64,000 nucleotides of DNA from an archaeon (GTDB lineage Archaea > Thermoproteota > Nitrososphaeria > Nitrososphaerales > UBA183): assembly GCA_021828185.1 (NCBI GenBank), contig JAKASI010000001.1:124001-188000 (forward strand), written 5' to 3'. Within the stretch, counting starts at the first letter, position 1. Each line of letters begins with the position of its first letter. Of the stretch, positions 24,104-33,085 are shown piece by piece. A program made the position numbers and the translations under genes. The notes under the pieces are model-generated. The model was not told the origin of the DNA. It made no database searches and was given only the letters and a program-made list of their open reading frames with translations.

Positions 24104-24439
24104 CTAGTCCTCGGAGGTCGCAGACCGCTTGCCCAGGACGTGGACTTCCACTTCATACTTCTTCACCCTCTCTTCTCCTTCCTGGACTGCGGCCAGCCTC
24201 CTCCCGTACTCCTTGTTCTTCCCACTTCTGGCATACTGCTCCGCTGCCTCCCGGTCGTCCCAGAGAGAGACGGCGACGAACTCGTCCTTCTTCCCTGCGG
24301 GGCGGAACAGGTAGAGCCTTCTCATCCCTTCTATTTCCACTGCCGTGGCCGCGACGTCGTCCCTGAACCTCTTCAGGAACTCACCCCCTTTCCCCGGCTT
24401 GGCTTTCATCATGATTATCCGCGCGAACTTTTTGGCCAT
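24104..24439 (-). CDS. Antibiotic-biosynthesis-monooxygenase-fold protein
   Basis: From the ATG at 24439 it is 111 residues long. The protein has the ferredoxin-like ABM fold: strand ARIIMMKAKPGK, helix GGEFLKRFRDDVAA, strand RRLYLFRPAGKKDEFVAVSLW with a Trp, then helix DREAAEQYARSG. Such dimeric alpha-beta barrel proteins include small quinone monooxygenases, haem-degrading enzymes and many of unknown function. The charged C-terminus (KKYEVEVHVLGKR) may add a strand. A GTG at 24451 is an alternative start. Its promoter is shared with the divergent hydantoinase gene. Confidence 0.7.
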   Translation of the reverse strand: MAKKFARIIMMKAKPGKGGEFLKRFRDDVAATAVEIEGMRRLYLFRPAGKKDEFVAVSLWDDREAAEQYARSGKNKEYGRRLAAVQEGEERVKKYEVEVHVLGKRSATSED

Positions 24440-24468
24440 GCGAGTCACCACCCGTTTTGGGGACGACT

Positions 24469-24480
24469 CTTATTAATGCG
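24469..24480. promoter_or_regulatory. Shared bidirectional TATA box
   Basis: CTTATTAATGCG, centred near 24474. It lies 32 bases before the TTG start of the rightward hydantoinase gene and 35 (ATG) or 23 (GTG) bases before the leftward ABM gene. It reads as a TATA element on both strands. Confidence 0.5.
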
Positions 24481-24505
24481 CGATTGACGCTTAGCGGCCT
24501 GTAAC

Positions 24506-26548
24506 TTGCCTGTCCGGGTGGCCATCGACGTCGGCGGGACCTTCACCGACCTCTGCGGTCTCAACGAGGCGACCGGCGAATATACCTTCGTGAAAGACTC
24601 GACGACCCCAGATAACTACGCGACCGGGGTGATCAACGTCGTCCGCAGGAGCGGGATCAAGGGGGAGGAGATGAACAGGTTCATAGGGACAGGCTCGACC
24701 ATGGTGATCAATGCCCTCACCGAGATGAAGGGCGCGAAGACCGTCCTGGTCACCACCAAGGGGTTCCGCGACGTATTGGAGCTGCAGCGGTCCAACAGGA
24801 CCGACATCTACAACCTGCGTTATCAGAAGCCGAAGCCGTTCGTCCCGAGGCGCTTCAGGTTCGAGGTCGACGAGCGGACCAGCTACAACGGGGAGGAGGT
24901 GCGCCCCCTGAACAGGGGGGACGTGGAGAAGGCCGCCGACGCCTGCAACCAGAGCGGCGCCGAAGCGGTGGCCATCGCCTTCTACAACGCCTACGCCAAC
25001 CCGAAGCACGAGCTCGAGTGCTACGACATCCTGAGGAGCAGGGTCAAGACCCCCTACATCACGATGTCCCACGACCTCTCACGGGAGTGGCGCGAGTACG
25101 AGCGGATGAACACGGCGGTAATGAACGCCTTCGTCCAGCCGAAGGTCCACCGGTACCTCACGACCCTCGAGACCGAGCTGAGGAAGATTGGAACCAAGGT
25201 CGGGGCCCACGTCATGCAGAGCAACGGCGGGGTCTCGACGTTCGAGCAGGGGAGGAAGACCCCCATCTACCAGGTGGAGTCTGGCCCCATCGGCGGGGTC
25301 ATCGGGGCAGAGGTGATTGGGAAGACCGTAGGGACCGCCAACGTGATCACCTTCGACGTAGGTGGGACTACCGCCAAGACGTCCCTCATCGACTCGGGGA
25401 AGATGAAGATCAACACCGAATATTTCATCGGCAGGAGCCAGTTCTTCTCCGGGTACCCAGTCAAGGTCCCGGTCGTCGACATAGTCGAGATAGGCGCAGG
25501 GGGAGGGAGCATCGCCTGGGTCGACGAGCTCGGTTCGCTCAAGGCTGGGCCGCAGAGCGCCGGGGCAGACCCGGGTCCGGCCTGCGAGGGCAAAGGGGGA
25601 ACTGAACCGACCCTCACCGACGCCTTCGTCCTCACAGGGGTCATAGACCCGAACTACTTCCTGGGCGGGGAGATCAAGCTGAAGCCCGAGCTTTCGGAGA
25701 GAGCGTTTGGGAAGGTGGGGGCAAAGCTCCACATGAAGGCGATTGACGCCGCCATCGGCACCATCGAGATAGCGACTGCAAACATGGTGAACGCAATCAA
25801 GCTGGTATCGGTCCGCCGGGGGTATGACCCGAGGGACTTCGCCATGGTCGCCTTCGGGGGAGGAGGCCCCATGTTCGCGACTTCGCTCGCCGAGGAGCTG
25901 GGGATCAGGAAGGTCATCGTACCGAGGGTGCCGGGGGTCTTCTCGGCCTGGGGGATGCTGATGACGGACCTGAGGCACGACTACATACGCACGAAGGTGG
26001 TGAGCCTCGAGCCAGACAACCTGAAGGAGCTCCAGTCCATCCTGGACGAAATGAAGGAGGAGGCGACCAAGCAGCTCGGGTCCGAGGGAATCGGCGGGAA
26101 GGACATGAGGTTCGAGGGGTTCTTTGACATCAGGTACAGGGGGCAGGAGCACACGATATCCACCCCCGTGCCGATGGTCATGACCAGGGACTCCCTGGCT
26201 CTAATCCACAAGCGGTTCCAGGAGCTCCATTACAGGGCCTACACCTTCAACCTGAAGGACCCGACGGAGGTCGTGAACATCCGGATGGTCGCCTTCGGGA
26301 GGGTCAAGAAGCACCCGCCGAAGCCCATGAAAGCGTCGAGGGGGAGGGCGAAGCCGGCGAAGACCAGGTCGGTCTACCTCGACGAGTCAGGGTTCAGGCG
26401 GCTCCCTGTCTACTCCAGGGACTCGATCCCCGTGGGGGCCAAGATCCACGGGCCGGCGATCATCGAAGAGCCTACTTCGACCACCATACTCAGAAGGGGG
26501 AATCTTATGACCAACGACCGGTACGGGAACCTGGTGGTGGAGGTCTAG
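24506..26548 (+). CDS. hyuA: Hydantoinase/5-oxoprolinase A subunit (ATP-dependent)
   Basis: A 680-residue protein of the HyuA/OplahA family. The N-terminus has the ASKHA-type phosphate loop AIDVGGTFTDLCG; DVGGTTAKTSLI (about 285-297) is the second phosphate motif, preceded by ESGPIGGVIGA; GGGSIAWVD, GADPGPACEGKGG and AFGGGGPMFATSLAEELG follow. With the B subunit these enzymes use ATP to open cyclic amides such as 5-oxoproline, N-methylhydantoin or related hydantoins, in the cytoplasm. It starts at TTG 32 bases after the shared TATA box. The B subunit gene follows after 2 bases. The substrate cannot be told from the sequence. Confidence 0.9.
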   Translation: MPVRVAIDVGGTFTDLCGLNEATGEYTFVKDSTTPDNYATGVINVVRRSGIKGEEMNRFIGTGSTMVINALTEMKGAKTVLVTTKGFRDVLELQRSNRTDIYNLRYQKPKPFVPRRFRFEVDERTSYNGEEVRPLNRGDVEKAADACNQSGAEAVAIAFYNAYANPKHELECYDILRSRVKTPYITMSHDLSREWREYERMNTAVMNAFVQPKVHRYLTTLETELRKIGTKVGAHVMQSNGGVSTFEQGRKTPIYQVESGPIGGVIGAEVIGKTVGTANVITFDVGGTTAKTSLIDSGKMKINTEYFIGRSQFFSGYPVKVPVVDIVEIGAGGGSIAWVDELGSLKAGPQSAGADPGPACEGKGGTEPTLTDAFVLTGVIDPNYFLGGEIKLKPELSERAFGKVGAKLHMKAIDAAIGTIEIATANMVNAIKLVSVRRGYDPRDFAMVAFGGGGPMFATSLAEELGIRKVIVPRVPGVFSAWGMLMTDLRHDYIRTKVVSLEPDNLKELQSILDEMKEEATKQLGSEGIGGKDMRFEGFFDIRYRGQEHTISTPVPMVMTRDSLALIHKRFQELHYRAYTFNLKDPTEVVNIRMVAFGRVKKHPPKPMKASRGRAKPAKTRSVYLDESGFRRLPVYSRDSIPVGAKIHGPAIIEEPTSTTILRRGNLMTNDRYGNLVVEV

Positions 26549-26550
26549 AG

Positions 26551-28326
26551 ATGGCTAGGATCTCGGAATTCACCCTGGACATTATCGAGAGCAACCTCAT
26601 CGCCTCGGCGGAAGAGACCTTCTCCGCCTTCGGGAGGGCGAGCAAGAGCCCCGTCATATACGAGGTCCTCGACTACGCCGCAGGGCTCACAGACGCGAAC
26701 GGCCTCCTCGTCGCCCAGGCCAACGGCGTCCCCGGGTTCCTGGGGACCCTCGACATGGCCGTCCAGGACTGCATCAAGAAGTTCGGCAAGGACGGCTTCT
26801 CCCCCGGGGACATCTGCATAGTCAATATCCCCTACAGCAGCGGGACCCACCTCAACGACGTCAACCTGATCATGCCCGTGTTCGCCCAGGGCCGGATCGT
26901 GGCGTTCTCAGCGATCAAGGGGCACTGGAGCGAGGTCGGCGGGATGCACTTCGGGAGCTGGACCCCAGACTCGACGGAGATCTACCAGGAGGGGCTGATC
27001 TTCCCTCCGATCAAGCTGTTCGAGAAGGGGAAGGTGGTCCAGGCGATGGTCGACATGATCAGGGCCAACGTGAGGACCCCGGAGATGACCCTCGGGGACA
27101 TGGAGGCCCACGCGGCGTCGCTCAGGGTGGGGGCGAAGCGGATCGAAGACATCTGCAAGAAGTACGGGGTAGACACGGTCTTGGGGGCCATGGAGAGGAT
27201 CCAGGAGAAGGGGGAGAAGCTCACCCGGCTCAGGCTGAAGGAGCTCCCGCACGGGACCTTCGAGGTGGAGGACACCATCGACGACGACGGCATCACCGAC
27301 ACCCCGATACCCATCAAGGCGAAGGTCACCATAACTGACACGAGCTTCGTGATCGACCTCAGGGGCTCCGGCCCGGAGGCCAAGGGCTCGATCAACTGCC
27401 CCTGGTGCGCGACCGTCTCAGCGGCCAGGGCGGTCTTCAAGTCGGTCACCGACATCCACGGCCCGGTGAGCGACGGCAACTTCAGGGCCCTGAAGATACT
27501 CGCCGACCCCGGCACGATCTTCAACCCGCTCCCTCCGGCCCCGACCTCGACCTACTGGGAGGCCATGGCGTTCATCACCGACCTGGTGTGGCACGCGCTG
27601 GCTCCGCTGGTCCCCGAGAAGCTCTCGGCCGGCCACTTCCTCAGCGTCTGCGGCACGATTGTAGGAGGGGTGGACGACAGGACGAAGCAGGCGTTCGCCA
27701 TAGTCGAGCCGCAGCCGGGAGGGTGGGGAGGGGCGCTCGGAAAAGACGGCGAGAGCGGGCTCGTCTGCTCCGGAGACGGCGAGACGTACATAATGTCGAA
27801 CGAGGTCATCGAAGTCAGGTACCCCATCGCGGTCGAGCAGTACGCGCTCAACATCGGAGACGGCGCAGGGAAGGGGAAGTTCAGGGGAGGGTTCGGGGTG
27901 GTCAAGGACTACAGGATAAGGAACTCGAACGCCAGCTTCACTTCTTCCATGGGGCGTTCCCTCTACCCATGCTGGGGGATAAACGGAGGAGGGAAGGGGA
28001 CCCCCAACTACTTCCTGATCGAAAAGAGGGACCAGGCCCCGCGCAGGCTGCGCAAGGTGGCAGCCGAGGCCATGAAGATGAACGACCTAATCAGCCTGAG
28101 GACCGGCGGAGGGGGCGGCTTCGGGGACCCGATGCAGAGGGAACCGGAGAAGGTCCTCAACGACGTGATCGACGGATACATCACCGTCGACCAGGCGAAG
28201 GCCGACTACGGCGTCGTCGTCGGCGGAACTCCATTGAAAATCGACGCCGGGGCTACCGCGCAGCTTAGGAAAGGCTCAGTTCAACCCGAGATGGCTACTC
28301 GGGGAGATCCCGCGAACAAGCCCTAA
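26551..28326 (+). CDS. hyuB: Hydantoinase/5-oxoprolinase B subunit
   Basis: A 591-residue protein of the HyuB family. Features are an N-terminal helix with NLIASAEETFSAFGRASKSP, GDICIVNIPYSSGTHLNDV, KGHWSEVGGMHFGSW with the metal-type histidines, the STYWEAMAFITDLVWHAL segment and a C-terminal glycine-rich GGGGFGDPMQREPEKVLNDV. It acts with HyuA on a cyclic amide. Length and motifs fit the family. The stop is 34 bases before the next binding-protein gene, which has its own TATA element (CTAAATAG). Confidence 0.9.
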   Translation: MARISEFTLDIIESNLIASAEETFSAFGRASKSPVIYEVLDYAAGLTDANGLLVAQANGVPGFLGTLDMAVQDCIKKFGKDGFSPGDICIVNIPYSSGTHLNDVNLIMPVFAQGRIVAFSAIKGHWSEVGGMHFGSWTPDSTEIYQEGLIFPPIKLFEKGKVVQAMVDMIRANVRTPEMTLGDMEAHAASLRVGAKRIEDICKKYGVDTVLGAMERIQEKGEKLTRLRLKELPHGTFEVEDTIDDDGITDTPIPIKAKVTITDTSFVIDLRGSGPEAKGSINCPWCATVSAARAVFKSVTDIHGPVSDGNFRALKILADPGTIFNPLPPAPTSTYWEAMAFITDLVWHALAPLVPEKLSAGHFLSVCGTIVGGVDDRTKQAFAIVEPQPGGWGGALGKDGESGLVCSGDGETYIMSNEVIEVRYPIAVEQYALNIGDGAGKGKFRGGFGVVKDYRIRNSNASFTSSMGRSLYPCWGINGGGKGTPNYFLIEKRDQAPRRLRKVAAEAMKMNDLISLRTGGGGGFGDPMQREPEKVLNDVIDGYITVDQAKADYGVVVGGTPLKIDAGATAQLRKGSVQPEMATRGDPANKP

Positions 28327-28360
28327 ATAGCGCATACGCCTTCACTGCGGGCTACCGCGG

Positions 28361-30082
28361 ATGAAAATCTTAGGCCTTCATGAAAGATCTGCGATAGGCA
28401 AAGCGATAACAGCTGTCATCGTCATTGTCCTCTTGGGCATCGTTGCCTTCGCCGCGTATTATCTCTACTCGCCGGGGACCGGCACGAATACGACGACCAC
28501 TACGACAACCACGACCGGCACATCGACGGGGCTGGCAAGCGGCGTGCTCAGCATGACGTTCGCCAACGTGCCCGTCACCGACCCCGCGAAGGGGTCGGAC
28601 GAAGCGAGTTCGGCAGCCCTAGTCAACCTCTACGACTCTCTTGTCTTCCCGACCTCCTCGGGGACGCTCCAGCCTGACCTGGCGACGTCTTGGGACGTTT
28701 CGAGCGACGGCCTGACCTACACCTTCCACCTCAGGTCAGGGGTGACGTTCCACAACGGGGACCCGCTGACCGCCAGCGACGTCGTCTTCTCCATGAACAG
28801 GCTGATAGCCGTCGGGCAGGGGTATTCATACCTCTTCTCGCCATACGTCAAGAACATAACCGCTCCGAACAGCTCGACGGTCGTGATCACCCTGTCCAAG
28901 CCCTTCGGTCCCTTCCTCACAGCCCTCGTGCGCCTCTACATACTTGACCAGAAGCAGGTGGTGGCCAACGAAGTGCACAGCGGGCCGACGGCGACCTACG
29001 GAGCCAACGGGGACTACGGTTCGACCTGGCTCCTCACCAACGACGCCGGCTCAGGAGCCTACCAAATCGGTTCACCGACGAACCTGGAGTCCGAGATGAC
29101 GCTCACCGCCTTCCGGAACTACTGGAACGGAACCCTCCCGAACCAGCCGAGCACCATCTCGATGCTGGGGAGCACGTCTTCGACACAGGCCCTCTTCAGC
29201 AGCCACACCATCCAGATAACGGACCAGTGGCAGGAGTACTCGACCATCCAGTCCCTCTCCCAACTAAAGGGAGCCAAGATGGTGACCATCCCGACGGTCA
29301 ACGAGATGTATCTCATGCTCAACACCAAGATGCCGCCCACGGACGACATCTACGTCCGGGAGGCGATGTCATACGCCCTCAACTACACGGCGGTGGTCGA
29401 CAACATCTTCCAGGGGAGCCAGCCCTCTGCCGGGCCGGTCCCGACCTCTCTCCCAGGGCACGACCCGAACATCCCTGTGGCGGCGCAGAACCTCGCCAAG
29501 GCACAGCAGCTCATAGCCCAGTCAAAATACGCGGGTCACCTCAGCAGCTATCCGGTGACGTACTACTGGGTCACAGCGGTGCCGGCCGAGCAGAAGCTGG
29601 CGCTGCAGTTCGCATCTGACATGCAGAAGATCGGGATAACGGTCAACGTCGTCGGGGAGCCCTGGCTGACGGTGGTGGCAGACCTGGCCAACAAGACCAG
29701 CTCGCCCAACATAGTCTCCATCGAGGACGGCGCCAGCTACTTCGAGGCAGGCTCCGTGCTCCAATCGAGGTACACTTCGGCCGCCGACGGTACCTGGGAG
29801 CAGAACGAGTGGCTCCAGAACTCGACCCTCGACAGCCTGATCTACAGCGCCCTGTCCATACAGGACCAGACGGCCCGCTTCCAGGCTTACGACAACGTCC
29901 AGCAACAAATCTACAACATGTTCCCAACGATCTACGCCTTCGACGTCTACGAAGTAAGGGCTTACTACCCGAGCGTGGTCAACTGGTACGCCGCCAACGG
30001 GCACCCGATAGTCCTGCTGGGGTACGACTTCTACTACAGGGACTTCCAGTTCTTCCCATCGCAGCTCGCCGCACTGGGTTAG
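28361..30082 (+). CDS. ABC transporter substrate-binding protein, family 5, second system
   Basis: A 573-residue anchored binding protein: an N-terminal membrane helix (about residues 15-36), a threonine-rich linker (44-57), then the family-5 fold with LYDSLVFPTSSGTL, the LTYTFHLRSGVTFHNGDPL block and ASDVVFSMNRL. The start ATG lies about 33 bases after CTAAATAG. It is shorter than the first system's protein and clearly divergent from it, so the two transporters probably have different ligands. Its place directly after hyuAB suggests that it imports the hydantoinase substrate or a peptide related to it. Confidence 0.88.
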   Translation: MKILGLHERSAIGKAITAVIVIVLLGIVAFAAYYLYSPGTGTNTTTTTTTTTGTSTGLASGVLSMTFANVPVTDPAKGSDEASSAALVNLYDSLVFPTSSGTLQPDLATSWDVSSDGLTYTFHLRSGVTFHNGDPLTASDVVFSMNRLIAVGQGYSYLFSPYVKNITAPNSSTVVITLSKPFGPFLTALVRLYILDQKQVVANEVHSGPTATYGANGDYGSTWLLTNDAGSGAYQIGSPTNLESEMTLTAFRNYWNGTLPNQPSTISMLGSTSSTQALFSSHTIQITDQWQEYSTIQSLSQLKGAKMVTIPTVNEMYLMLNTKMPPTDDIYVREAMSYALNYTAVVDNIFQGSQPSAGPVPTSLPGHDPNIPVAAQNLAKAQQLIAQSKYAGHLSSYPVTYYWVTAVPAEQKLALQFASDMQKIGITVNVVGEPWLTVVADLANKTSSPNIVSIEDGASYFEAGSVLQSRYTSAADGTWEQNEWLQNSTLDSLIYSALSIQDQTARFQAYDNVQQQIYNMFPTIYAFDVYEVRAYYPSVVNWYAANGHPIVLLGYDFYYRDFQFFPSQLAALG

Positions 30083-30117
30083 TCCGGTGCGGTCCCCGCT
30101 TTTGTTCCCTCGGGTGA

Positions 30118-31200
30118 AGGGAGAGTCGTCTCAGCCGAGAGCAGGGAAGGCGGTCTAGGACGAGCAGCCGCTTCGGGTCTTGGGCCTTCATCCTCAGGAG
30201 GGTCGGCTATTCTGCCATCTCCATCTTCGGTCTGTCCATACTGATTTTCGTCATCGCCAGGGTCCTGCCGGGCGACCCTGCGAGGCTGGCACTGGGGCCC
30301 CGCGCTCCGCAGTCCGCCGTGGACGCGCTGCGGGCGGCCATGCACCTGAACGACTCCATCCCGGTCCAGTACGCCTACTGGATCGAGGGGATATTCACCG
30401 GCAACTGGGGCATATCCCTCTTCACCCAGAGGAACGTCCTCCTGGACGTCGAGCAGTTCCTCCCTGCCACCATAGAGCTGATATTGTCCGCAGCGATAAT
30501 CGACATAATCATCGCGGTCCCCCTCGGACTGGTTGCGGGGAGGTACGCCAACTCCCCGGCCGACAACCTCGTCCGGCTCATCTCGTACCTCGGGATAGCG
30601 ATCCCTTCGTTCGTGGTAGCCATTATGCTCCAGCTCTTCCTGGGATACGGGACCCATCTGTTCCCCATAATCGGGAGGCTGAGCCAGTCCGTCACCCCCC
30701 CGCCTACGATCACCGGGCTCTACACCATAGACTCGCTGCTGACCGGCAACTTCTCGACCTTCGGGAACGCGGCCTGGCACCTCATCCTCCCTGCGCTCGC
30801 CCTTGCCCTGGGCCCCCTCGCCCAGGAAGCGAGGATCATGCGCTCGGCCGTGGTCGAGAACATGCGCGGGGACTACACTCTGTCCGAAATCTCCCACGGC
30901 CTACCGGAGCGCACAATCTCGCTGAAATACCTGATGAAACCGTCCCTAATCCCCACCATAACCATCTACGCCCTGGACATCTCGGCCCTGATAGCCAACG
31001 CGTTCCTCATCGAACTGATCTTCAACTGGCCCGGGTTCTCGCGGTACGGCCTTAATGCGATGCTGAGCAAGGACCTGAACGCGATCGTTGCCGTCGTCCT
31101 TGTGGCGGGGATACTGTTCGCCATAGCCAACATCCTCGTAGACCTGATTGTGGGGTACCTCGACCCCAGGATCAGGCTTCAGGGGAGGAGCGAAGAGTAG
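30118..31200 (+). CDS. ABC transporter permease, DppB-type, second system (N-terminal frame problem)
   Basis: The DppB-type sequence begins with FILRRVGYSAISIFGLSILI (from about 30187), then the characteristic VLPGDPARLALGPRAP, a permease block and the ending DLIVGYLDPRIRLQG. No ATG, GTG or TTG is in frame before the GTG at 30319, which would remove the first membrane helix. A GTG at 30113 opens a 14-codon frame (beginning MKGESSQPRAG) that would join this one if a single base were added, for example in the GGG at 30144-30146. I therefore think the true start is 30113 with a frame error or frameshift, or a non-standard start. It lies 35 bases after the binding-protein gene. Confidence 0.75.
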   Translation, partial: RESRLSREQGRRSRTSSRFGSWAFILRRVGYSAISIFGLSILIFVIARVLPGDPARLALGPRAPQSAVDALRAAMHLNDSIPVQYAYWIEGIFTGNWGISLFTQRNVLLDVEQFLPATIELILSAAIIDIIIAVPLGLVAGRYANSPADNLVRLISYLGIAIPSFVVAIMLQLFLGYGTHLFPIIGRLSQSVTPPPTITGLYTIDSLLTGNFSTFGNAAWHLILPALALALGPLAQEARIMRSAVVENMRGDYTLSEISHGLPERTISLKYLMKPSLIPTITIYALDISALIANAFLIELIFNWPGFSRYGLNAMLSKDLNAIVAVVLVAGILFAIANILVDLIVGYLDPRIRLQGRSEE

Positions 31201-31201
31201 G

Positions 31202-32071
31202 GTGCACTCGGGGAGGAGCCTCAGAGAACGGTACGGGAGGTACTGGTACAAGTTCAGGAGGAACAAACTTTCCATCGTCGGGCTGGCCGCCATCGTCGGG
31301 GTCATCCTCGTCGCCACCTTCGCCCCCTGGCTGTCCCCTGACCCGAAGAGCGCGGGGCTCTACGTCAACTTCGCTGCCGCAGGACAGCCGCCTTCGGCGG
31401 CTCACCTGTTCGGCACGGACGAGATCGGGCGTGACATCCTCAGCCGCATAATGTTCGGGTTCAGGTACTCGCTGATGCTGATGGTGGTCGTGCTCGTCGT
31501 GACCGTCCCCGCCGGGGTGGTGCTGGGACTGATTGCCGGGTACTACAACGGGAGAAAGATCAGCACGGTGATAATGAGGCTGGCAGACATCTTCGTGGCC
31601 GTCCCACCCCTGCTTCTCGCGCTTTCCGTGGCGTCGGTGCTCACCCCCAGCACCATCAACGCCATGCTGGCGGTCTCCCTCGCCTGGTGGCCCTGGTACA
31701 CCAGGCTGGTCTACAGCACCAGCTCGTCGATACGGAACGAAGATTTCGTGCGTGCCGCGGAGCTCGTCGGCGCAAGCAGGTGGCACATAATGTTCAAGGA
31801 AATCCTCCCCAACGCCCTCGGCTCAATCCTCACCAAGGTGACCCTGGACTGCGGCTGGGTCATCTTGATCGGCGCCTCGCTCAGCTACGTCGGTCTCGGG
31901 GCGCAGCCGCCCACCCCGGACCTCGGGACGATGATTGCGGAAGGCTCTTCCTACCTCCCGGCGGAGTGGTGGATCAGCATGTTCCCGGCCTTCGCCATTG
32001 TCATAGTGATCTTGGGCTTCAACCTGCTCGGGGACGGGATCAACGACATGTTCTCTTCGGGGATATCCTAG
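31202..32071 (+). CDS. ABC transporter permease, DppC-type, second system
   Basis: A 289-residue membrane subunit from the GTG one base after the previous stop; a longer start inside the previous gene is less likely. It has helix LSIVGLAAIVGVILVATF, the DppC signature LFGTDEIGRDILSRIMFG, the EAA loop EDFVRAAELVGASRWHIMFK and the ending NLLGDGINDMFSS. It pairs with the preceding permease. The end is followed by a short stretch in which the next gene's start is uncertain. Confidence 0.88.
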   Translation: MHSGRSLRERYGRYWYKFRRNKLSIVGLAAIVGVILVATFAPWLSPDPKSAGLYVNFAAAGQPPSAAHLFGTDEIGRDILSRIMFGFRYSLMLMVVVLVVTVPAGVVLGLIAGYYNGRKISTVIMRLADIFVAVPPLLLALSVASVLTPSTINAMLAVSLAWWPWYTRLVYSTSSSIRNEDFVRAAELVGASRWHIMFKEILPNALGSILTKVTLDCGWVILIGASLSYVGLGAQPPTPDLGTMIAEGSSYLPAEWWISMFPAFAIVIVILGFNLLGDGINDMFSSGIS

Positions 32072-32104
32072 GATGCGAGGGTACATGCTCTCGAAGGGGG
32101 CGTT

Positions 32105-33085
32105 CTGACGCCTCTTCTCGAAGTCAAGGACCTCAGGGTCCAGTACCGGGTCTACGAGGGGATGCTGAAGGTGCTCAACGGGGTCAACATCAAGTTGGAG
32201 AGGGGGGAGAAGATCGGGATCATCGGCGAGTCCGCCTGCGGAAAGACCACCACGGTCAAGTCCGTGATGAGGCTCCTCGCGAGCAACGCGAAGATAGCAG
32301 GCGGGGAAGTGAGGTACGGCGGAGAGGACGTCCTCTCCATGCCGAAGAAGAAGCTCACGGACCTGAGGAGGAAGAAGATGTCCATGGTCTTCCAGGACCC
32401 CTCAGCCGCCCTGAACCCAGTCTTCACGATAAGGCAGCAGCTCTACGACATGATCAAGTTCTCTTCCGACGACCACCTCTCGAAGGAACAGACGCACGAG
32501 AAGGCGATTGGGTACCTGAAGCAGGCGGCGCTCCCCGAGCCGGACAGGATCCTCGACAGCTACCCGTTCCAGCTGAGCGGAGGCATGAAGCAGCGCGTCA
32601 GCATAGCGATGGCCCTCGTCTCAGCAAACGAGCTGCTCCTAGCGGACGAGCCGGGGACGTCGCTCGATGTCACCATCGAAGACCAGATCATGAGGCTTCT
32701 GAAGCAGATAGTCGAGGAGAAGGGGATCTCGGTGGTGCTCATCACCCATGCCCTGGGGACCGTCAAGAACTTCGTCGACAGAATCTATGTGATGTACGCG
32801 GGGACGATTGTGGAAGAGGGCCCGACGAAAGAGGTTTTCAACGACCCGCAGCATCCGTACACTCAGATGCTGATCAGGGCTGTCCCGAAGCTCACAGGGG
32901 GAGGAATGCCTGAGGGGATACTGGGCCAGGTGCCCAGCTACCTCGCCCCTCCGCCCGGGTGCAGGTTCATCACCCGTTGCCCCTACAGCATGGACGTGTG
33001 CAGCACCGTCCCGCAGATGTACGACGTCGGTCAGGACCACCGGGTCGCCTGCTTCCTGCACGACGGAGTCCACGGGCGCAAATGA
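32105..33085 (+). CDS. ABC transporter ATPase, DppD-type, second system (start unclear)
   Basis: The ATPase has Walker A GESACGKTT, Q-loop MVFQDPSAALNP, signature LSGGMKQR, Walker B LLLADEPGTSLD and a C-terminal CRFITRCPYSMDVC. The first strand with LLEVKDLRVQYRVYEG, which carries the adenine-stacking aromatic, lies upstream of the first in-frame ATG (32162). The only candidate start before it is CTG at 32105. Alternatively, ATG at 32085 (reading MLSKG) would run into this frame if the run of five G at 32096-32100 had one more G. Either a CTG start or a one-base loss is needed. The end overlaps the next ATPase gene (ATGA). Confidence 0.85.
   Translation: MTPLLEVKDLRVQYRVYEGMLKVLNGVNIKLERGEKIGIIGESACGKTTTVKSVMRLLASNAKIAGGEVRYGGEDVLSMPKKKLTDLRRKKMSMVFQDPSAALNPVFTIRQQLYDMIKFSSDDHLSKEQTHEKAIGYLKQAALPEPDRILDSYPFQLSGGMKQRVSIAMALVSANELLLADEPGTSLDVTIEDQIMRLLKQIVEEKGISVVLITHALGTVKNFVDRIYVMYAGTIVEEGPTKEVFNDPQHPYTQMLIRAVPKLTGGGMPEGILGQVPSYLAPPPGCRFITRCPYSMDVCSTVPQMYDVGQDHRVACFLHDGVHGRK

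Noticed and set aside
25079..26152. Long minus-strand open frame (357 codons) inside the hydantoinase A gene
   Set aside because: It lies entirely opposite a gene with clear family motifs, is rich in Pro, Arg, His and Gly as expected from the reverse of GC-rich codons, and has no motif or promoter.
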